Part shown: positions 63,200-64,000 of the stretch, in pieces | How positions within the stretch are numbered: position 1 is the first letter of the stretch | Layout of the letters: every line of letters begins with the position of its first letter | DNA from: Metallyticus violacea | Taxonomy: Eukaryota; Arthropoda; Insecta; Mantodea; Metallyticidae | Assembly: GCA_030762175.1 (NCBI GenBank) | Contig: CM060838.1 | Coordinates: 15,816,001-15,880,000, forward strand | Direction: 5' to 3' | DNA: 64,000 nucleotides | The notes under the pieces: model-generated | The model's input: only the letters and a program-made list of their open reading frames with translations | The model's database searches: none | What the model was told of the DNA's origin: nothing | Program-made: the position numbers and the translations under genes

Positions 63200-63257
63200 G
63201 CGCCTGTGGTGCCTCAGTAGTAAACAAGGGCGTTAAACACTATTCAAAAGTAAATAA
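63200..63257 (+). mobile_element. SINE family A, severely 5'-truncated, with 14-bp target-site duplication
   Basis: Only the last 58 bases of the element are present: gcgcctgtggtgcctcagta, then gggcgttaaacactattca and an AAAAGTAAATAA tail. They are flanked by ataaattggcagtc at 63186-63199 and 63258-63271. The exact duplication shows this short piece inserted as such and is not a decayed full copy. Confidence 0.93.
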
Positions 63258-63271
63258 ATAAATTGGCAGTC

Positions 63272-63739
63272 TTTGTTTGCATGACATCCTTCTTTGTTGT
63301 TTTACAGTGTTGGAATATTTTAGCTGGTGTTTCTTTCAAAACATTGCTTTTGCTATAATTATTGAAAACACACATTTTTTGCATAAGTTTTCCATTTTTT
63401 AGGATCTGTATAAGCTATCACTTTGAAACTTTTGACACTTATTCCAGATATATTTATAATTATGTGGATCTGTTATGGTGGAACTAGAACAAAATGTGAA
63501 AACGTAAAAGAAATAAAACATTGGGCAAATAATTGAAAAAAAAGAAAGAAACAAGCAATTGAAAATAATTTATGATTTACTTCAGAGTCATGATAAAGTA
63601 ATGAAAATAGTCCAGCAAATTTCAATTATATGTATCTGTATGCTCTAAAAGATTTCATTTTATTGACTTTAATATTCTTTGAGAAAACGGGAACTGAATG
63701 GTAAATTTCATTACAAGGATAGGTTCTTTATACTCCCTT
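63272..63739. other. No gene recognised
   Basis: AT-rich, nothing recognised. Confidence 0.5.
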
Positions 63740-63990
63740 TATCATACTTGCCTCATAAACCCAAGATCGTGGATTCAATCCCAGACAGAATCGATACATT
63801 TTTTCAGGCGTAAAAATCCTTCGGAAGGGAAATAAATTCGTAGGTCCCATTTTGTCGATTTACGGCAGATAAAAAAATCTTCAAGCCTGAAAGAAGAGGC
63901 CTCTGAACAAAATTTATCGGTCGTTTCGCGCCCTGAATTGAGTGGGACGCTGGTAATGTAAGATGTGAAAAAGCGTCCATGTAAATACCA
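63740..63990 (+). mobile_element. SINE family B copy near the window edge
   Basis: The head portion is atcatacttgcctcataaac, with B box ggattcaatccc (63772-63783). The body follows (ttcaggcgtaaaaatccttc with a small deletion of ctaagtatggctt, aagcctgaaagaagaggcct, cgtttcgcgccctgaattga). The end is gtgaaaaagcgtccatgtaa. The A box is unclear. Confidence 0.88.
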
Positions 63991-64000
63991 AATCAACATA

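Overview
The window looks like non-coding nuclear DNA from an arthropod, most likely an insect with a large, repeat-rich genome. It is AT-rich, no operon-like or densely packed gene organisation is visible, and no open reading frame longer than about 220 codons occurs. The longest one lies antisense to a dead transposon. The repeats are a typical insect mix: tRNA-headed SINEs, several mariner lineages, a Harbinger-like remnant and a LINE reverse-transcriptase tail. The species cannot be fixed by eye; a cockroach or termite is a guess only. I found no intact protein-coding gene, no functional tRNA or rRNA gene, no CRISPR array and no virus.

Two SINE families dominate. Family A (about 270 bp, 13 copies or fragments) has a class-II (Ser/Leu-like) tRNA head with A and B boxes and a 3' end reading close to cgggcgttaaacactattc plus an A-rich tail. 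Family B (about 270 bp, 9 copies) has a different tRNA head, a conserved body with a cttccttcggaaggaag palindrome, and a 3' end near aagagcgtccgtaaataaa. Several copies keep target-site duplications: 11 bp at 7796/8079, 11 bp at 45968/46269, 14 bp at 63186/63258, 13 bp at 42956/43158, 9 bp at 28462/28738 and up to 12 bp at 61143/61431. Two family B copies sit inside family A copies and one sits inside a mariner, which gives a relative order of insertion. A possible third tRNA-headed repeat lies at 16483-16690.

DNA transposons: a Harbinger-like remnant (4186-4817, flanked by TAA); six mariner-type remnants (25214-25946, 28278-29147, 47455-47528, 48397-48905, 53639-54785, 59673-60355) from at least three subfamilies; and a transposase-like helix-turn-helix fragment at 51346-51720. 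Three of the mariners are internally deleted, joining the N-terminal to the C-terminal part of the transposase. A LINE reverse-transcriptase C-terminal fragment lies at 52128-52480. A 67-bp inverted repeat encloses a family B SINE at 37090-37541.

Layout: 1-8 kb is mostly single-copy sequence with the Harbinger remnant and two SINEs; 8-24 kb is nearly featureless with scattered SINEs; 24-31 kb is a transposon cluster; 31-45 kb has SINEs, the inverted repeat and a nested SINE; 45-60 kb holds the LINE and most mariner remnants; 60-64 kb has four more SINEs. Nothing here acts as a pathway. The value of the window is as a record of transposon insertion order and decay.
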